Source: DTKD01 sp964494345
GTDB lineage: Bacteria; Armatimonadota; UBA5829
NCBI GenBank assembly: GCA_964494345.1
Contig: CAZBSI010000007.1
Location: 62,001 to 126,000, forward strand
Direction: 5' to 3'
DNA length: 64,000 nt
Made by a program: the position numbers and the translations under genes. Positions 35,042 to 43,585 of this stretch are shown piece after piece; position 1 is the stretch's first letter, and every line of letters starts with the position of its first letter. The notes under the pieces were generated by a model. That model searched no databases, had not been told where the DNA came from, and saw only the letters and a program-made list of their open reading frames with translations.

Positions 35042-36355
35042 ATGACCAATCACATACTGGTAATCGGCGGCGGGCTTGCTGGATGCGAGGCCGCCTTTCA
35101 AATAGCGCGGCGCGGGCTGCGGGTGCGATTATATGAGATGCGGCCGCAGGTCATGACCCCGGCTCACAGGTCCGGTAAACTCGCCGAACTGGTATGTTCC
35201 AGTTCTCTTAAATCCGATTCCCCGACTACTGCGCATGGGCTGTTGAAGCAGGAAATGCGGGCATTGGGTTCAATTGTGCTGCAATGCGCCTCGAAGGCGG
35301 CGGTGCCGGGTGGGGATGCGCTGTGTGTCGACCGTGAGGCCTTTGCGGATCATGTTACCGAGGTGATGACATCTCATCCGTTAATCGAGGTAATCAGGGA
35401 GGAAGCGGCCGTCATTCCGCCGCATCGCCCCTGCGTGATAGCCACAGGCCCGCTTACTTCTGCTGCGTTGTGCGACGATATAATCAAACTAACTGGCGCC
35501 AGACACCTGCATTTCTTCGATGCGATAGCCCCTTCGATAGAGTCCGACAGCATCGATTATGACAAGGTATTCAGGCAATCCCGCTACGACAAAGGCGAAG
35601 CTGCGTATCTCAACTGCCCGATGACGCGTGAGGAGTATGAGGCGTTCATAGATGCCCTGTTAGAAGCGAAAATCGCCAATCTGCACCTCGAAGTGGAAAA
35701 GGACACGAGTTACTTCGAGGGCTGTCTGCCGATTGAGGAGATCGCGCGGCGGGGCAGGGAGACTCCTACTTACGGCACAATGAAACCCGTCGGCCTCACC
35801 GACCCGCACACAGGCCGCCGTCCTTATGCGGTGGTTCAACTGCGGCAGGAAAACGCAGAGGGCAGCGTATACGGTCTTGTCGGTTTTCAGACTCAGCTTC
35901 GCCATTCGGAGCAGGATCGCGTCTTTCGGATGATCCCTGGCCTTCAGCACGCCCAATTCGTCAGATACGGTGCAGTGCATCGCAACACATATATCGACTC
36001 GCCAAATATTTTGGACCCCACACTCCGCGTCAAGTCCTCAGATGAGGCTCTTTTCTTCGCAGGCCAACTGACCGGGGTGGAGGGCTATATGGAGTCAGCA
36101 GCCTCCGGTATAATCGCAGGAATCAACGCGGCCAAAGTTGCTTTGAACGAGCCGCCTGTAACCCTGCCGAAACAGACAATGATCGGCGCCTTGTTAGATT
36201 ACATCGCCAACTGCCCTATCGACGATTTTCAACCGATGAACTCCAACTTCGGCATCCTCCCGGAAATCACCGAAAAGCATCCAAAGAAAATGCGTAAACA
36301 ACTAAAAGCAAACCGGGCACAGAAGGCGATGGAGGAGTTCCTGCGCGCCACGTAG
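35042..36355 (+). CDS. trmFO: tRNA (uracil-5-)-methyltransferase, folate/FAD-dependent
   Basis: The 437-residue protein has an N-terminal FAD motif (VIGGGLAGCEAA), the TrmFO signature YEMRPQVMTPAH, LVCSSSLKSD with the conserved C52, and a second conserved cysteine in YFEGCLPIEE. It makes m5U54 in tRNA using methylenetetrahydrofolate. No good ribosome site precedes the ATG; a palindromic repeat ends 19 bp upstream. Confidence 0.96.
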   Translation: MTNHILVIGGGLAGCEAAFQIARRGLRVRLYEMRPQVMTPAHRSGKLAELVCSSSLKSDSPTTAHGLLKQEMRALGSIVLQCASKAAVPGGDALCVDREAFADHVTEVMTSHPLIEVIREEAAVIPPHRPCVIATGPLTSAALCDDIIKLTGARHLHFFDAIAPSIESDSIDYDKVFRQSRYDKGEAAYLNCPMTREEYEAFIDALLEAKIANLHLEVEKDTSYFEGCLPIEEIARRGRETPTYGTMKPVGLTDPHTGRRPYAVVQLRQENAEGSVYGLVGFQTQLRHSEQDRVFRMIPGLQHAQFVRYGAVHRNTYIDSPNILDPTLRVKSSDEALFFAGQLTGVEGYMESAASGIIAGINAAKVALNEPPVTLPKQTMIGALLDYIANCPIDDFQPMNSNFGILPEITEKHPKKMRKQLKANRAQKAMEEFLRAT

Positions 36356-36382
36356 TCGCGTTTTCGCGTTTCTCGTTTCCTC

Positions 36383-36490
36383 GTCATTTCTAACGTCGCC
36401 CCATTTGTCATTTCGAATGTGGCCCCGTTCGTCATTTCGAACCTCTCCCGTTTGTCATTTCGAACGAAGTGAGAAATCTGCTTTTTTCGA
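36383..36490 (+). repeat. Degenerate 24-bp tandem repeat array (GTCATTTCGAAC family)
   Basis: GTCATTTC recurs at 36383, 36407, 36431 and 36454, a period close to 24. The last unit continues into GAACGAAGTGAGAAATCTGC and a T-run. The same unit and the same end occur at 48788-48895. The gap between trmFO and the next gene (36356-36789) holds only this array and palindromic repeats; apparent open frames here are repeat by-products. Confidence 0.8.
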
Positions 36491-36557
36491 GGTTCGAGGT
36501 TAGAAATCCGAAGTTCGATTCGGCATTTTCGGTCATCTTATGCCGCCAAATATAGAT

Positions 36558-36781
36558 AGGTGGCAATCTCCGAATTGCCACCTCAAAACCGTTTTGCGGC
36601 GATCTCCGAATCGCCGCTTTGAGCTATCCTGTGTCTGTGGATTCCGTGGCCACGCACAAAATGACGAGGAGTGGCAGCGTGGAATGGTTACAGGCGCTGG
36701 TGATCTCCCCAATGTCATTCCGAGCGCCCCCTGTAGCTGGCAGCCAATTAGATGGGTGGCGAAGTGGATTCACCACCCATC
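36558..36781 (+). repeat. Three palindromic repeat elements
   Basis: AGGTGGCAAT/ATTGCCACCT (36558-36583) and GCGGCGAT/ATCGCCGC (36596-36617) both enclose the loop CTCCGA. A longer variant at 36751-36781 pairs GATGGGTGGCGAA with TTCACCACCCATC with one mismatch. These are the same family as 34959-35022, with paired substitutions that keep the stem. Confidence 0.82.
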
Positions 36782-36789
36782 CAGACACG

Positions 36790-36963
36790 CTAGCGCTCTT
36801 TTCTTACGCCTTTAAACGGCGTACCATCTGCTTTACCGTCCATGAATTTGCCGGTAGTTGAATCTCGTTTAGTCCAGATTCCAGTTTTAGGATTCTGTAC
36901 CTGTGAGCGCTGCTTTACTGCGCCTCTTCGATGCCCGTCTCCGATCGGAGGATTTTTGGCCAT
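36790..36963 (-). CDS. Small conserved basic hypothetical protein (57 residues)
   Basis: AAGGAGGTG lies just upstream of the ATG at 36963. The peptide is short and basic (GDGHRRGAVKQRSQVQNP, W-T-K-R-D, GKFMDGKADG, FKGVRKE). I recognise this as a widespread small hypothetical family often found in draft genomes; no function is known to me. Its conserved pattern supports real coding. Confidence 0.7.
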   Translation of the reverse strand: MAKNPPIGDGHRRGAVKQRSQVQNPKTGIWTKRDSTTGKFMDGKADGTPFKGVRKER

Positions 36964-37044
36964 TGTCATCACCTCCTTCCGTGAGGTCTGGCCATATCCA
37001 GTTAGTGTTTTGATAAGGTAAAATGGGCCCATCCTAACTGATTG

Positions 37045-37278
37045 CTATGGCCGATTAGCTGCGTTTATAATTGGCTCCAAACGATTCTGAAACCCGCCGC
37101 CTCCGTAGCGTCTAGCATATCTTAAAACGCGCTTCCAGTTGGCATAACTGATATGTAGTTGTCTGCCTACCAAGCTTTTCTGGAGGCCCGTTAAAAGAGA
37201 TTGAAAGCCACCATTGCCTTTAATTGGCTTGTTGACGATTAGGATTTCTTCGTCTGTCAACTCTATGATTTTATCCAT
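37045..37278 (-). CDS. Hypothetical protein (77 residues)
   Basis: The ATG at 37278 has AAAGGTGG upstream. The sequence begins MDKIIELTDEEILIV and has two G-G-F-Q segments (GNGGFQSLLTGLQ and GGGGFQNRLEPI). This pattern recurs in small proteins of unknown function seen in many bacteria. It is 82 bp upstream of the 57-residue gene on the same strand. Confidence 0.6.
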   Translation of the reverse strand: MDKIIELTDEEILIVNKPIKGNGGFQSLLTGLQKSLVGRQLHISYANWKRVLRYARRYGGGGFQNRLEPIINAANRP

Positions 37279-37313
37279 AAGTATCACCACCTTTCAGATG
37301 TTATTGGACTGAC

Positions 37314-37344
37314 TTGACAGATGTCCTATTAGTGGTGCTACAAT
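37314..37344 (+). promoter_or_regulatory. Possible plus-strand promoter between minus-strand genes
   Basis: TTGACA (37314-37319), 19 bases, TACAAT (37339-37344). No plus-strand gene follows. The next 160 bases contain CGCCAT/ATGGCG and GGGCGC/GCGCCC hairpins, so a small RNA is possible. The spacer is longer than ideal. Confidence 0.35.
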
Positions 37345-37510
37345 AAGCGTACGGCAAACGCCATCACCACAAAAATGGCGCGTGCCGGCACTGCTTATGG
37401 TGACAAGCCATACACAGACAGTGCAGCTTTGAGCGTGGGCGCTATCACTATCGCCAAACAGTACGATGGCGCCCGATTTGTTGTGTTTTGTCGGCGTCCT
37501 CCCTAGTGCT

Positions 37511-37900
37511 TTATGAGCCCTCCTTTGGATGTTTTCGTACCCTCGTTCGTTCAATTGGTGCATTCAGGTCAATTAACAACATGTCGTGTTCATCGCTCCA
37601 ACGCGCCTCATATTGCCGGGTGATATCGTAAGGTATGTTATAGTATTCGAGAAACGACCTTCCTGAAATAAATGCGTTGTTATCTCTTATAATTAGTCTC
37701 GTCGCTCCATCTTCAGTCTCAGGAACGTTGATTTTTACTCCGATGATATTGCCATCGCTGCTGAAAAACAAGACGGCGTAACCATCCTTTAAGCCAAATC
37801 GATGAATTGATCCTCTGTTAAAGCCAATCTGTGCGTTAGATCGTATGGAGCAGGTGGCTCTATAACCGCGCCCGTAGCTCGTAAATTTTTCAAAATGCAT
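37511..37900 (-). CDS. Conserved hypothetical protein (129 residues)
   Basis: AGAGGAGAG is six bases before the ATG. The protein has a start like FEKFTSYGRGYRATCSIRS and a middle A-V-L-F-F-S-S-D-G. A conserved ISGRSFLEYYNI segment and an acidic W-S-D-E-H-D-M-L-L-I-D-L end follow. I recognise the overall pattern as a recurring small bacterial family without known function; it may be two beta domains. Confidence 0.65.
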   Translation of the reverse strand: MHFEKFTSYGRGYRATCSIRSNAQIGFNRGSIHRFGLKDGYAVLFFSSDGNIIGVKINVPETEDGATRLIIRDNNAFISGRSFLEYYNIPYDITRQYEARWSDEHDMLLIDLNAPIERTRVRKHPKEGS

Positions 37901-38021
37901 TGCACTCTCCTCTTATGAGATATATCAACACCCAACCGGCTGAGGGCTTCTGATCCCACTGTACGTATGCCTGGTATTATAGCCTCTCCGTGATAAATAG
38001 TCAAGTGCTGAGCATGCAAAT

Positions 38022-38049
38022 AAAAAGCCGATCCTCAGATCGGCTTTTT
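38022..38049. terminator. Bidirectional rho-independent terminator
   Basis: A perfect 12-base stem AAAAAGCCGATC/GATCGGCTTTTT with loop CTCA has T-runs on both strands. It separates the HD-domain gene (ends 38147) from the hypothetical gene upstream at 37900. Confidence 0.9.
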
Positions 38050-38146
38050 AAGTATGTTGTCAACGGCTTTGTCAATAGTTTTGTCAACCGCTTTATCATT
38101 CGCGCACGTACAGAGTATGCTTAATTGCCGTAATCTCCCTCTTCCC

Positions 38147-38815
38147 CTACATATCCACACCATTAATCACCAGCTTAAACTTATAGCCAAAATAGTCTGC
38201 GGCGCGTCTGCAGATTAGCATTCGAGAGAGGAAGATCTCGAAATACTCCATCACGGAGGCGGACTTTTCGTCGGTGGTCAGCTCCAGGTTGATACTCTTA
38301 TTCTCCGTATCCACCCGCAGGTTCGAGCGTTGCACGGAGTAGTTCACACGGTCGTGTATATCGAAGGTCAGCGGGTTCTGGTTTTGCACACGGGAATGGT
38401 GCACGTCAGACTTATCAGCGAGTATCAAAGCGGCGGATATCGCGCTAACCGGGGAGCCGATTTCCTCCTCGTGGTTACCTATAGCCGCGATTATCGATGC
38501 TATCTCCGAGGCGGGCATCCCCATCTCATTTAACAGCATAAAGGCCATAATTGCCGCGGAATCCGTGTGACCCTGCCTGCTTACGGCGTTGCCTATATCG
38601 TGCAGATATCCGGCTATAGCGGCCAACTCCGCTTCTCGCGGCCCCTGGCCAAGGCCCGCCATAATGCTGTGTGCGGTTTCGGCCACTATGCCCGCGTGTC
38701 TGAAGCCGTGTTCGGTATAACCCAGCGCGTTCATTTGATTATTCGCCGCTTCCATATAGGTTTTTATCTTAGGGTTGCGACGAACGATATCGAGGGTGAT
38801 CTTCTCTGTCTGCAT
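38147..38815 (-). CDS. HD-domain metal-dependent phosphohydrolase
   Basis: The 222-residue protein has the HD-superfamily residues: H in HGFRHAG, the H-D pair in GYLHDIGN, and a distal D in LILADKSDVHH. Such enzymes hydrolyse nucleotides or phosphoesters. It starts 35 bp after tgt, so the two are probably one operon, and it ends before a strong terminator. The substrate is unknown. Confidence 0.87.
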   Translation of the reverse strand: MQTEKITLDIVRRNPKIKTYMEAANNQMNALGYTEHGFRHAGIVAETAHSIMAGLGQGPREAELAAIAGYLHDIGNAVSRQGHTDSAAIMAFMLLNEMGMPASEIASIIAAIGNHEEEIGSPVSAISAALILADKSDVHHSRVQNQNPLTFDIHDRVNYSVQRSNLRVDTENKSINLELTTDEKSASVMEYFEIFLSRMLICRRAADYFGYKFKLVINGVDM

Positions 38816-38850
38816 ATGGTGTCAATTGCTCTACCGGGCAATTATCCTCC

Positions 38851-40035
38851 TTACTCATCACAGCCAATTTCGACGCGTTTTCGCGCCTGGCGATCTACTT
38901 CAGATCGCGGCAGTTCATCGTGAACAGCAGCCTTATGCTTGCGATACTTCGCCAAAAACTCCTTGCGGAACTCCAGCAATCGACCCTGTTCTATAGCCTG
39001 CCGAATCCTCTGCATCAACCGGCCATAAAAGTGCAGATTGTGGAATGTCGCCAGTCGTGAGGCCAGAATCTCGTCGCATTTATACAAATGGCGCAAGTAA
39101 GCTGCGCTGTGATTTTTACAGGCCCAGCAGTCGCACTCCGGATCGACCGGTGACAGATCATCAATAAACCGATTGTTCTTTATATTGATGCGGCCGTAGG
39201 TCGTATAAAGCGACCCATTTCTGCCCAGCCGCGTCGGCAGCACGCAATCGAACATATCGATCCCGCGCACCACGCTGTCGATCAAATCCTCCGGCGTGCC
39301 GACCCCCATCAGATAGCGCACTTTATGCTCCGGCAGATAAGGAACGCTCCAGTCGATTGCGTTCATCATCAACTCCGTGCCCTCGCCGACAGAGACCCCG
39401 CCGATCGCGATTCCATCCGTATCCAATGACGCGACGAACTGAGCGCTCTGCGCACGCAGGTCCTGATATATGCTGCCCTGCACTATTCCAAAAAACGCCT
39501 GTTCGGGGTCCGCCGCATTCTGTGAGCGTTTCGCCCATTCGTGAGTCCGGTTCATTGCCGACACGGCGTAGTCTTTCTCGCAAGGGTAAGGGGCGCATTC
39601 GTCGAACGCCATCACAATATCGGCCCCAATCGCGCTCTGTATCTCCATAACCCGCTGTGGGGTGAACTCGTGATACGAACCGTCCACATACGATCTAAAC
39701 ACGACCCCATCCTCGCCGATCTTGCGAATGTGCTCCAGGCTGAAGACCTGAAATCCGCCGGAGTCGGTCAAAATGCTGCCCGGCCAGTTTATGAATTTGT
39801 GAAGACCCCCAGCCTGCTTTATAAGCTCCGTTCCGGGCCGCAGGTAGAGATGATAGGTGTTGCCCAGGATGATCTCAAAGCCCATCCCAGCCAGCTCCTG
39901 CTGGCTCATTGCCTTTACAGTTCCCTGCGTGCCCACCGGCATAAAAACCGGGGTCTCTACGGTACCGGACCTCAGATGCAGCCTTCCACGGCGTGCGCGA
40001 GTCCTCGGATCAGTATGTAAAATATCGTATTTTAT
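38851..40035 (-). CDS. tgt: Queuine/preQ1 tRNA-ribosyltransferase, apparent AUA start
   Basis: The TIM-barrel enzyme exchanges G34 for preQ1 in tRNAs. The catalytic Asp is in LTDSGGFQVFSL, the nucleophile Asp in the G-I-D-M-F-D-C strand, and the zinc site in CDCWACKNH and the later His. The first ATG at 39942 leaves out a conserved 31-residue N-terminus (R-T-R-A-R-R-G-R-L and VETPVFMPVG). That segment is open upstream to 40035. There the frame has ATA behind AAAGGAG with 8-base spacing, giving a natural start M-K-Y-D-I-L-H-T. No ATG, GTG or TTG exists in frame between the upstream stop and 39942. So I extend it with an inferred AUA start. Confidence 0.9.
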   Translation of the reverse strand: MKYDILHTDPRTRARRGRLHLRSGTVETPVFMPVGTQGTVKAMSQQELAGMGFEIILGNTYHLYLRPGTELIKQAGGLHKFINWPGSILTDSGGFQVFSLEHIRKIGEDGVVFRSYVDGSYHEFTPQRVMEIQSAIGADIVMAFDECAPYPCEKDYAVSAMNRTHEWAKRSQNAADPEQAFFGIVQGSIYQDLRAQSAQFVASLDTDGIAIGGVSVGEGTELMMNAIDWSVPYLPEHKVRYLMGVGTPEDLIDSVVRGIDMFDCVLPTRLGRNGSLYTTYGRINIKNNRFIDDLSPVDPECDCWACKNHSAAYLRHLYKCDEILASRLATFHNLHFYGRLMQRIRQAIEQGRLLEFRKEFLAKYRKHKAAVHDELPRSEVDRQARKRVEIGCDE

Positions 40036-40081
40036 GTGCGGTTCTCCTTTAAATGGCCGGGACAGAGGCCCGGCTACTACA

Positions 40082-43000
40082 TTATTCCGAATTGGGGCCT
40101 ATTCCGACTGAGGCCATCTCTCTGTCATCTTCCAGCGACACGACGCTTTTCGACGAACCTCCAAGCGTCCGTTTTATCCGATGCCACGCGTCGTCTACGA
40201 TAGTGAACGTCACCGGAATAACGATCAGCGTCAGCAGAGTCGACAAAATCAATCCGCCGATAACGGCAATAGCCATCGGAGACCGCGTCTCCGAGCCCTC
40301 GCTGAGAGCCAGGGCGGTCGGAAGCATACCACCGATCATAGCGAACGTAGTCATCATAATCGGCCTCAGCCTCGTCGGGCCAGCCTCCAATATCGCGTCG
40401 TGTCTGTTTTTGCCACGGCTCATCAACGTGTTTGTGTAGTCCACAAGCAGAATCGCGTTCTTGGTCACCAAGCCCATCAGCATGATTATACCGATCATGG
40501 CAACAATGCTCATCGAGTTGCCGGTTATCAACAATGCCAGCAGCGCGCCTACCATAGCCTGCGGCAAGCTGAACATAATTACAAACGGAGTCAAGAACGA
40601 CTCAAACAGCGCCCCCATCAGCATATAAACAAGCAGAATCGCCAGCAGCATAGCCGTGCCCATATGCCCGAAACTATCGGTCATCATCTGAGTCGCGCCG
40701 CCAGTCCCAACCGAAGTGCCGGTGACCAACGGGGTCTTTTTCAAACTCGTATCTATGGCCTGGTTTACGTTCCCCATCTCAGCGCCTTGAGCAAGGTTGG
40801 CCGTGACATAGACCACCCGTTGCCGATTTTTGCGGTCTATTTTGGTCGGAGCATTATCCGGCACGATGTCGGCAACATCACTGAGATAAATCGGCGCACC
40901 TGCCCGTGACGCGATGATCAGGTTGTCGACATCCGAGGCTTTATCGCGCATTGATTCAGAGTATTGAACTCTGATCGGATACTCCGTTCCGCTATCTCTG
41001 AATTTTACCGTGTTATCCCCGTCGATCGCCATTCGTGCGCCTATCGCCACCTGCGATACCGACAAGTCAAACTGCGCCGCTTTCAGCCTGTCCACAACGA
41101 TTCTGCGCTCAGGGCGGCTCGGTTTATATGAAATATCTACATCAACGGCGCCCGGAGTCTTTCTCATTATCGCAGCAACCCGGTTCGCCTCCTCCAGGAT
41201 GTTGTCCATGTTCTGCCCCTGGACCTCTTTTTCGATATTGTTGCTGGGGCCATGTCCAAACGAGGTGGCCACGCTTATCATCTCGGCGCCGGGTATATGT
41301 GCCGTTCGCTCCGCCACCCATTGTGTTATATCCTCAAGCCCGCGTTTGCGCAGGCTCTTATCCACCAATTTGACGTTGACAATGGCATACTGAGGGCCGG
41401 AACTGCCGCCGCCAAGCTCGCTCTGAGAGGTTGTTCCCACCAAAGTGACATAGAAGCCTTCCTGGGTCTCGGTGGTAGATTTGAATAGCCCTTCTTTGAC
41501 CTTGTGCGTCACCGGCCTTATCTCCGGCAGTTGGCCAACTACTTTTTCGACTTCCTGGACAACTTTATTTGTGGCAGCCAGCGAGGTCCCCGGCGCGGTT
41601 CTTACTGTAACGGTAAACTGGCCCTGGTCTACAACTGGGAAGAAACCAAATCCGAACGGCAGGTATATCTTAAGCGCCACAAACGCCATCACGACGCCAA
41701 AAACCAGCGCGATCTTTTTGCTTCCGGGATTAACCCCAAACGCAATACCGCACAACATCAGCCCAACCAACGCTATCACTGCCCTCGGAATCAGCGCGGC
41801 CTTCGATCCATCTCCAGTCGGCATCGGCATCGCCATAGCCAAAACCGTCAACAGTGATACAAATCCGATAACCAGAGTCAAATATCGGTTATGCAGCGCC
41901 CATTCAAGCACACCCCGGTATCTCCGGTCCAGCCCACGCAAAAACCGATCCAATACCCCAAACAACATCCCAGTAAAGTGGTCGATTCGGTCCTTCAGCG
42001 TCGCCTGGCCGTGCTGCAGCCTGTCAAGCATCCGTTTCTCATCAGCCTCTTTGTCGTCCTCGCTGCGCATCCACCGGGAGGCAAGCATAGGCGTGAGAGT
42101 GAACGACATCAGCAAAGAGAACGCCGTCGCAGTCGCTACCGTCACACCAAATTGCCGGAAGAACTGGCCGACAATGCCGCCCATAAACGCGATCGGCAAA
42201 AAGACCACGATGTCCACCGACGTGATGGTGATAGCCGCCAACCCGATCTCCGAACGACCGTTTATTGCCGCATCTGTAGGGTTCTCTCGCATCCTGAGGT
42301 GACGTTCTATGTTTTCCAGGACAACAATCGAGTCGTCGACCAGGATACCGACCACAAGTGATAAGGCTAAAAGCACCATCTGGTTCTGCGTGAAGCCGAA
42401 TGCGCTGATAGGAATAAAAGTAGCCATCAAAGACGTCGGGATAGCCACCGCGACAATAAAAGTCGCCCTGGCAGAGTGCAGGAACAGGAAAACGATCACT
42501 ACAACCAGCAGCACGCCTTCCATCAGACTCCGGTTGACGTCTCTCAGCGCGTTTTTGACGAATTTAGATTCGTCGATAGCTATAATCGACCTGACTCCTT
42601 CGGGCAGCTCAGGTTTCAGATTTTCCAGCTCTTGCTTTATGCCGTCTGCCACCGCGACCGTGTTGGCATCGGATTGTTTCTGAATTGCGAAAATGACTGT
42701 AGGTTTACCATCAAGTCGGGTCAATATGTCGGCTTCGGCAACAGTGTCTTTGACCTCTGCGACGTCGCCGATTCGCACGGTATAAGGGGAACCGCCGCTC
42801 GGCGAAACATAGATTCTGGTATCTTCGATTTCCTTAACGCTTTTATACTCGCCGACCGTTCTGATTGATGTGTCCCGAGCGCCTTCCTTGATGGAGCCTG
42901 CCGGTACGTTGAGGTTCGCGCTTCGAATAGCGGTCAGCACTTTGTCTATCCCTATGCCATAAGCATCAAGCCGATCCTTGTCCACAGAGATCAAAAATTC

Positions 43001-43543
43001 CCGTTCATCGCCGCCAGATGCGTTGACCGCGGCGACCCCGCTTACCTTAGCGAGCCTGTCGGAGACTACGTCGTCCGCCAGTATCCTCATCTCCTTGGGA
43101 GACAACGGCCCCTCCAATGCGATAGTCATGATCGGCATCGAACCCACGTCGAGTTTGACGACTTTCGGCTCTTCGATGTCTTTTGGCAACTGCGTGCGAA
43201 TCGCAGCTACCTTGTCTCTCACGTCCGCAGTTACTGCCTCAAGGTCGGTTCCCAACTCGAACTCGATTGCAACTACGGATACCCCGTCCTGCGAGCTCGA
43301 CGTAACGTTCTTCAGACCGCCGATAGAAGTGACCGCTTTTTCTATCGGCTCGCTTAGCAGAGTCTCGATTTCGCTTGGCCCGGCGCCAGGATATGTCGTG
43401 ACCACGGTCACATAGGGTATGTCGATCTTGGGGTTATACTCCTGCGGCATTTTAGTCCTGGACTGCAATCCCAGCACCACAAGCGCAAGCACGAACATAA
43501 CTATAAATATAGGCCGACGTATAGATACGTTAGTTAGCCACAT
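40082..43543 (-). CDS. RND-family efflux pump inner-membrane transporter (AcrB/HAE1-like)
   Basis: The 1,153-residue protein has the RND order: first membrane helix, a large periplasmic loop with P-Y-V-T-V-V-T-T-Y-P-G-A-G, five central helices, a second loop and the final helices. The proton-relay Asp pair is present in VGILVDDSIVVLENIER. It exports drugs or hydrophobic solutes using proton flow. It lies 42 bp after the membrane-fusion gene, on the same strand as the TolC-like gene, completing a tripartite system. Confidence 0.95.
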   Translation of the reverse strand: MWLTNVSIRRPIFIVMFVLALVVLGLQSRTKMPQEYNPKIDIPYVTVVTTYPGAGPSEIETLLSEPIEKAVTSIGGLKNVTSSSQDGVSVVAIEFELGTDLEAVTADVRDKVAAIRTQLPKDIEEPKVVKLDVGSMPIMTIALEGPLSPKEMRILADDVVSDRLAKVSGVAAVNASGGDEREFLISVDKDRLDAYGIGIDKVLTAIRSANLNVPAGSIKEGARDTSIRTVGEYKSVKEIEDTRIYVSPSGGSPYTVRIGDVAEVKDTVAEADILTRLDGKPTVIFAIQKQSDANTVAVADGIKQELENLKPELPEGVRSIIAIDESKFVKNALRDVNRSLMEGVLLVVVIVFLFLHSARATFIVAVAIPTSLMATFIPISAFGFTQNQMVLLALSLVVGILVDDSIVVLENIERHLRMRENPTDAAINGRSEIGLAAITITSVDIVVFLPIAFMGGIVGQFFRQFGVTVATATAFSLLMSFTLTPMLASRWMRSEDDKEADEKRMLDRLQHGQATLKDRIDHFTGMLFGVLDRFLRGLDRRYRGVLEWALHNRYLTLVIGFVSLLTVLAMAMPMPTGDGSKAALIPRAVIALVGLMLCGIAFGVNPGSKKIALVFGVVMAFVALKIYLPFGFGFFPVVDQGQFTVTVRTAPGTSLAATNKVVQEVEKVVGQLPEIRPVTHKVKEGLFKSTTETQEGFYVTLVGTTSQSELGGGSSGPQYAIVNVKLVDKSLRKRGLEDITQWVAERTAHIPGAEMISVATSFGHGPSNNIEKEVQGQNMDNILEEANRVAAIMRKTPGAVDVDISYKPSRPERRIVVDRLKAAQFDLSVSQVAIGARMAIDGDNTVKFRDSGTEYPIRVQYSESMRDKASDVDNLIIASRAGAPIYLSDVADIVPDNAPTKIDRKNRQRVVYVTANLAQGAEMGNVNQAIDTSLKKTPLVTGTSVGTGGATQMMTDSFGHMGTAMLLAILLVYMLMGALFESFLTPFVIMFSLPQAMVGALLALLITGNSMSIVAMIGIIMLMGLVTKNAILLVDYTNTLMSRGKNRHDAILEAGPTRLRPIMMTTFAMIGGMLPTALALSEGSETRSPMAIAVIGGLILSTLLTLIVIPVTFTIVDDAWHRIKRTLGGSSKSVVSLEDDREMASVGIGPNSE

Positions 43544-43585
43544 ACAACTCTCCGTTTAAATCTCAATTATCGATATGGTTGTCGG

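Noticed and set aside
36540..36861. Plus-strand frames of 80-91 residues after trmFO
   Set aside because: They run through palindromic repeats and antisense to a better small gene.
37294..37563. An 89-residue minus-strand frame
   Set aside because: Overlaps the end of the better-supported gene at 37511 and has unnatural composition.
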